A DNA stretch of 64,000 bases from Thalassovita taeanensis. GTDB taxonomy: Bacteria; Pseudomonadota; Alphaproteobacteria; Rhodobacterales; Rhodobacteraceae. The notes below the pieces were generated by a model, which did not search any database, was not told the origin of the DNA, and saw only the letters and a program-made list of their open reading frames with translations. The stretch is from NCBI RefSeq assembly GCF_900110775.1, contig NZ_FOEP01000002.1, positions 186,001-250,000 of the forward strand. The letters are read 5' to 3'. Positions 61,727 to 64,000 of the stretch are shown one piece after another. Numbering within the stretch: position 1 is the first letter of the stretch; each line of letters starts with the position of its first letter. A program made the translations under genes and the position numbers.

Positions 61727-63190
61727 CTATCCCCCCATCCGGGATTCAAGCCGCTGAACCATCTGCGCAGGCACCTTTTCGTCCTGCAACCGGGTCAGGA
61801 TCCGGGTCCGCACATCCGCAGGCAGCGCCTGATTGTCCTCGACAAACGACACCAACCGCGCCCGCCGCTCGGCGCTCAGCTCGACCATATCTGGCACTTC
61901 AGCAGCCACTGCTGCCTCCTCGGCCGGGCGCAATACCCGCACCTTGATCCCCGCGCCCAACAGTGGTGTGCGCTCGGCCACCACCTCGCGCCCGGCAAGG
62001 CCTGGCGCGCGCACCAGAACATCGTCGCCCTGCCGCCGCAGCAACTCCACTGCCAACGCCTCAAGCCGCTCGTCGTCGTCCAAAACCAGCACATTGCCCG
62101 CAGAATCCAGCGCCTTCGACGGCAACCGCACCACGCGCTCCAACGGCGGTTCCTCCACTGCGACACTGACAAAATCGCCCGGCTTCAGCCCGCGCGGCTG
62201 ATCAATCCGGGCAAAGATCAACCGACCGGTCTGCCCCTCGCCCACCGCCGCACTGTCGCGGCTGATCTGTCCGGGGGTGACCAGATCAACGCCGTACACA
62301 TCCAGCGTCACCTGTACCGGCGCCGGAATAAGCCGTCCCTGCGCATCCAGCAGCCGCGCGTATTGCGGCGTGGAAATCCGAAACGCCACCTCCAGCGCAT
62401 CACCGTCGATCAACCGCGCCAACTGCTCGTTGAGCGAGACCAGACCGCCCTCAACCACAGCCACCTGATCCAGCGTGCCCGAAAACCCCGCCCGGATCAC
62501 CGTGTCCGCCAACCGCCGCTCGGCCTCGGCCAGCGCGATGCTGGCCCGCGCCAACGTGGTCGCCGCCTGATCCACTCGCGCCTCAGCCTGCGCCAGCGCT
62601 TGGCGCCGCGACACAACCGCCTGCCGCGCGGACGAGGCCGCAAGCTCGGCCGTCTCCACCGCCGCATCGGTCACAACCCCCCGCGTGGACAGCTCTTTTT
62701 GCCGCTGAAACGCGCGTTCGCGCAGCTCTGCCTGCTCTTGGGTCGCCGACAGCTCATCGCGCGCCAACTCCAGCGCGCGCGCCGCATCGCGGGTCTCGGC
62801 CTCGGCATCCAACTGATCATTCTTCGCCCGGTCCAGCGCCGATTGCGCATTCGCCGGATCAATCCGCGCCAAGACCTGCCCGGCCTCGACCCTGCTGCCT
62901 TCCTCGAAATCCTGCGACAGCTCGATCACCGTGCCCGCCACCGCCGCCCGGATCTCCAGCGTGCGACGGCTTTGGACCTGACCAAAGGCGGTCAAAACCG
63001 GGCTCAGCGTCTGTGGTTCGGCCTGTACGACCGTGACCGCGAACACCCGCTCGCGCGCCTGTGGCACATGCGCCTCTTTGGCCAGCCGGGCCTGGATCGC
63101 ATCGCGCACCATGGCGCCGGCATAAATCACCATCCCCAATGTCAGCGACATCAGGAACAAACCGGTCAGGCTTTGGCGCAGAAATCGCAT
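61727..63190 (-). CDS. RND periplasmic adaptor (HlyD/AcrA-type)
   Basis: 487 residues. One N-terminal membrane helix (residues 8-25), the lipoyl half GTVIELSQDFEEGSRVEAGQVLARIDP, a coiled-coil hairpin (about 110-210) and FSGTLDQVAVVEGGLVSLNEQLARLIDGDALEV closing the lipoyl domain, then beta-barrel and membrane-proximal parts. It links the RND pump to an outer-membrane channel. It is first in a two-gene operon. No local regulator such as TetR is adjacent. Confidence 0.93.
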   Translation of the reverse strand: MRFLRQSLTGLFLMSLTLGMVIYAGAMVRDAIQARLAKEAHVPQARERVFAVTVVQAEPQTLSPVLTAFGQVQSRRTLEIRAAVAGTVIELSQDFEEGSRVEAGQVLARIDPANAQSALDRAKNDQLDAEAETRDAARALELARDELSATQEQAELRERAFQRQKELSTRGVVTDAAVETAELAASSARQAVVSRRQALAQAEARVDQAATTLARASIALAEAERRLADTVIRAGFSGTLDQVAVVEGGLVSLNEQLARLIDGDALEVAFRISTPQYARLLDAQGRLIPAPVQVTLDVYGVDLVTPGQISRDSAAVGEGQTGRLIFARIDQPRGLKPGDFVSVAVEEPPLERVVRLPSKALDSAGNVLVLDDDERLEALAVELLRRQGDDVLVRAPGLAGREVVAERTPLLGAGIKVRVLRPAEEAAVAAEVPDMVELSAERRARLVSFVEDNQALPADVRTRILTRLQDEKVPAQMVQRLESRMGG

Positions 63191-63290
63191 GTGGGATCAG
63201 ACCTCGGACTGCGGGCATTCACCGCGTAAGTGTATTAACTAGCCGACTCAGAGCAAATGCCAAACTATACGTCTATAACGCGGCATCCCG

Positions 63291-63833
63291 TCACTTCCGT
63301 CGCTTATGCTCTTCCAGACGCGGGAAAATCTCGACAAAGTTACAGGGCATGTGGCGATAATCCAGCTGATGGCACAAAATTTCATCCCACGCATCCTTGC
63401 ACGCCCCGGTGCTGCCCGGCAGCGCAAACAGATAAGTGCCCCCCGCAACGCCCCCCGTGGCGCGGCTTTGCACGGCGCTGGTGCCGATCTTCTGCATCGA
63501 CACGATGGTGAACACCGTGCCGAACGCCTCGATCTCTTTCTCATATACATCGCGGTGCGCCTCGACCGTCACGTCGCGCCCCGTCAACCCGGTCCCCCCG
63601 GTCGAGATAATCACATCCACATCCTTGTCGGCGATCCACACCCGCAACTGCGCCGCAATATCCGTGCGCTCGTCGCGGATGATCTTGCGGTCGGCCAGAA
63701 TATGCCCCGCGCCCTCGATCCGCCCCACCAATGTATCGCCCGAGCGGTCCTCGGCCAAACTCCGGCTGTCCGACACCGTCAGCACCGCAATCCGCACCGG
63801 GATAAACTCTTTGCTCTCATCAATCCGTGCCAT
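63291..63833 (-). CDS. moaB: Molybdenum cofactor biosynthesis protein B
   Basis: 180 residues of MogA/MoaB fold: LTVSDSRSLAEDRSGDTLVGRIEGAGH, IISTGGTGLTGRDVTVEA with the catalytic Asp, and ALPGSTGACKDAWDEIL. It adenylylates or binds molybdopterin during cofactor assembly. Its ATG starts 2 nt after the stop of the LysE-type gene, so the two are transcribed together. Confidence 0.93.
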   Translation of the reverse strand: MARIDESKEFIPVRIAVLTVSDSRSLAEDRSGDTLVGRIEGAGHILADRKIIRDERTDIAAQLRVWIADKDVDVIISTGGTGLTGRDVTVEAHRDVYEKEIEAFGTVFTIVSMQKIGTSAVQSRATGGVAGGTYLFALPGSTGACKDAWDEILCHQLDYRHMPCNFVEIFPRLEEHKRRK

Positions 63834-63835
63834 GC

Positions 63836-64000
63836 TCAGCCTTTCTGCAAAACCGCCAGCCGCAGCGCCAGTGCGGCGAAAATCCCGGCGCTGACCCGGC
63901 CCAGCCAGCGTGAAAACGCCGGGTTTCCGGTCAACCGCCGACCGATGCTTCCGGCGAAAACCCCCACCAGCCCGTTGATCACAAATCCGCCCAGCGCCAG
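63836..64000 (-). CDS. LysE-family exporter, C-terminal end
   Basis: Only the last 54 residues and the TGA are in the window. They read LALGGFVINGLVGVFAGS, then RRLTGNPAFSRWLGR and two hydrophobic stretches ending LRLAVLQKG. The NPAFSRWLGRVSAGIF stretch and final helix are typical of LysE/RhtB amino-acid exporters. The start is beyond the right edge. It is coupled to moaB. Confidence 0.75.
   Translation of the reverse strand: MALGGFVINGLVGVFAGSIGRRLTGNPAFSRWLGRVSAGIFAALALRLAVLQKG

Noticed and set aside
58961-63229. Two long plus-strand frames opposite the RND pump and adaptor
   Set aside because: Arg/His-rich antisense shadows of strongly recognised genes.
1-64000. Mobile elements, prophage, tRNA/rRNA genes, CRISPR arrays
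   Set aside because: No transposase, integrase, phage structural gene, cloverleaf-like tRNA or ribosomal RNA sequence was recognised on either strand.

Overview
The window looks like chromosomal core sequence from a marine or soil alphaproteobacterium of the Rhodobacterales (Roseobacter/Rhodobacter type). The evidence is a GC-rich composition with strong G/C bias at third codon positions; phaAB genes; a consensus FNR box next to an nsrR-type regulator; a tandem glycine riboswitch ahead of gcvT; a TIGR02302/DUF4175 protein beside lysA and argH; a 44-residue aa3 oxidase subunit IV; and an ETF-QO. I see no rRNA, tRNA, CRISPR array, insertion sequence, integrase or phage gene.

Layout. 1-5.3 kb: the end of a beta-helix protein, small oxidoreductase and secreted genes, thioredoxin 2, a cold-shock protein and a COG0701-type permease with a mini-thioredoxin. 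5.4-10.2 kb: tesA divergent from ybbA-ybbP (the same arrangement as in E. coli), then an inositol-phosphatase family gene. 10.4-15.9 kb: the glycine cleavage operon gcvT-gcvH-VOC-gcvP under a glycine riboswitch, preceded by nsrR. 16-25.9 kb: an FNR box, a GGCT-like gene, DUF2254, gltX, metallo-hydrolase, 2OG oxygenase, nadE, an 18-repeat MORN protein and an SQR-like flavoprotein. 26-28 kb: leuA behind a Leu-rich leader peptide. 28-34.3 kb: argH, a 45-residue lipoprotein, lysA and TIGR02302 on the minus strand, with tlpA divergent from argH. 34.4-38.3 kb: tag, an EAL phosphodiesterase and phaA-phaB. 38.4-45.4 kb: a LysR regulator, an EamA exporter, DUF465, a tRNA-modifying methyltransferase, DUF2007, polyprenyl synthase, and a TPR protein with ispE. 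45.5-52.9 kb: ETF-QO, soxR divergent from a VOC gene, greA, mobA, azlCD, and small envelope or respiratory genes. 52.9-64 kb: a long acyl-CoA dehydrogenase with an MBL hydrolase, tsaC, yqgE, a DsbD-N-like protein, an RND pump with its adaptor, moaB, and the end of a LysE exporter.

The most unusual signal is a dispersed intergenic repeat. A 21-nt unit, TTCTTTCTGA-N3-AAATACTC, occurs ten times at seven loci, six of them between convergent genes. It is singular or paired as an inverted repeat. At four loci it is joined to a roughly 100-nt module of serial short hairpins, complete in three copies, in which one stem changes sequence between copies but keeps its pairing. It looks like a structured 3'-end or bidirectional-terminator RNA element.

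Small genes were recovered by reading the sequence: the leuA leader (28 aa), an LptM-like lipoprotein (45 aa), a 40-aa ORF beside the LysR gene, DUF465 (57 aa) and the aa3 oxidase subunit IV (44 aa). Functional links seen are glycine and one-carbon flux (gcv), leucine, lysine and arginine synthesis, polyhydroxybutyrate formation (phaAB), NO/oxygen sensing (nsrR with an FNR box), redox stress (soxR, thioredoxins) and electron transfer from acyl-CoA dehydrogenases to quinone (ETF-QO).
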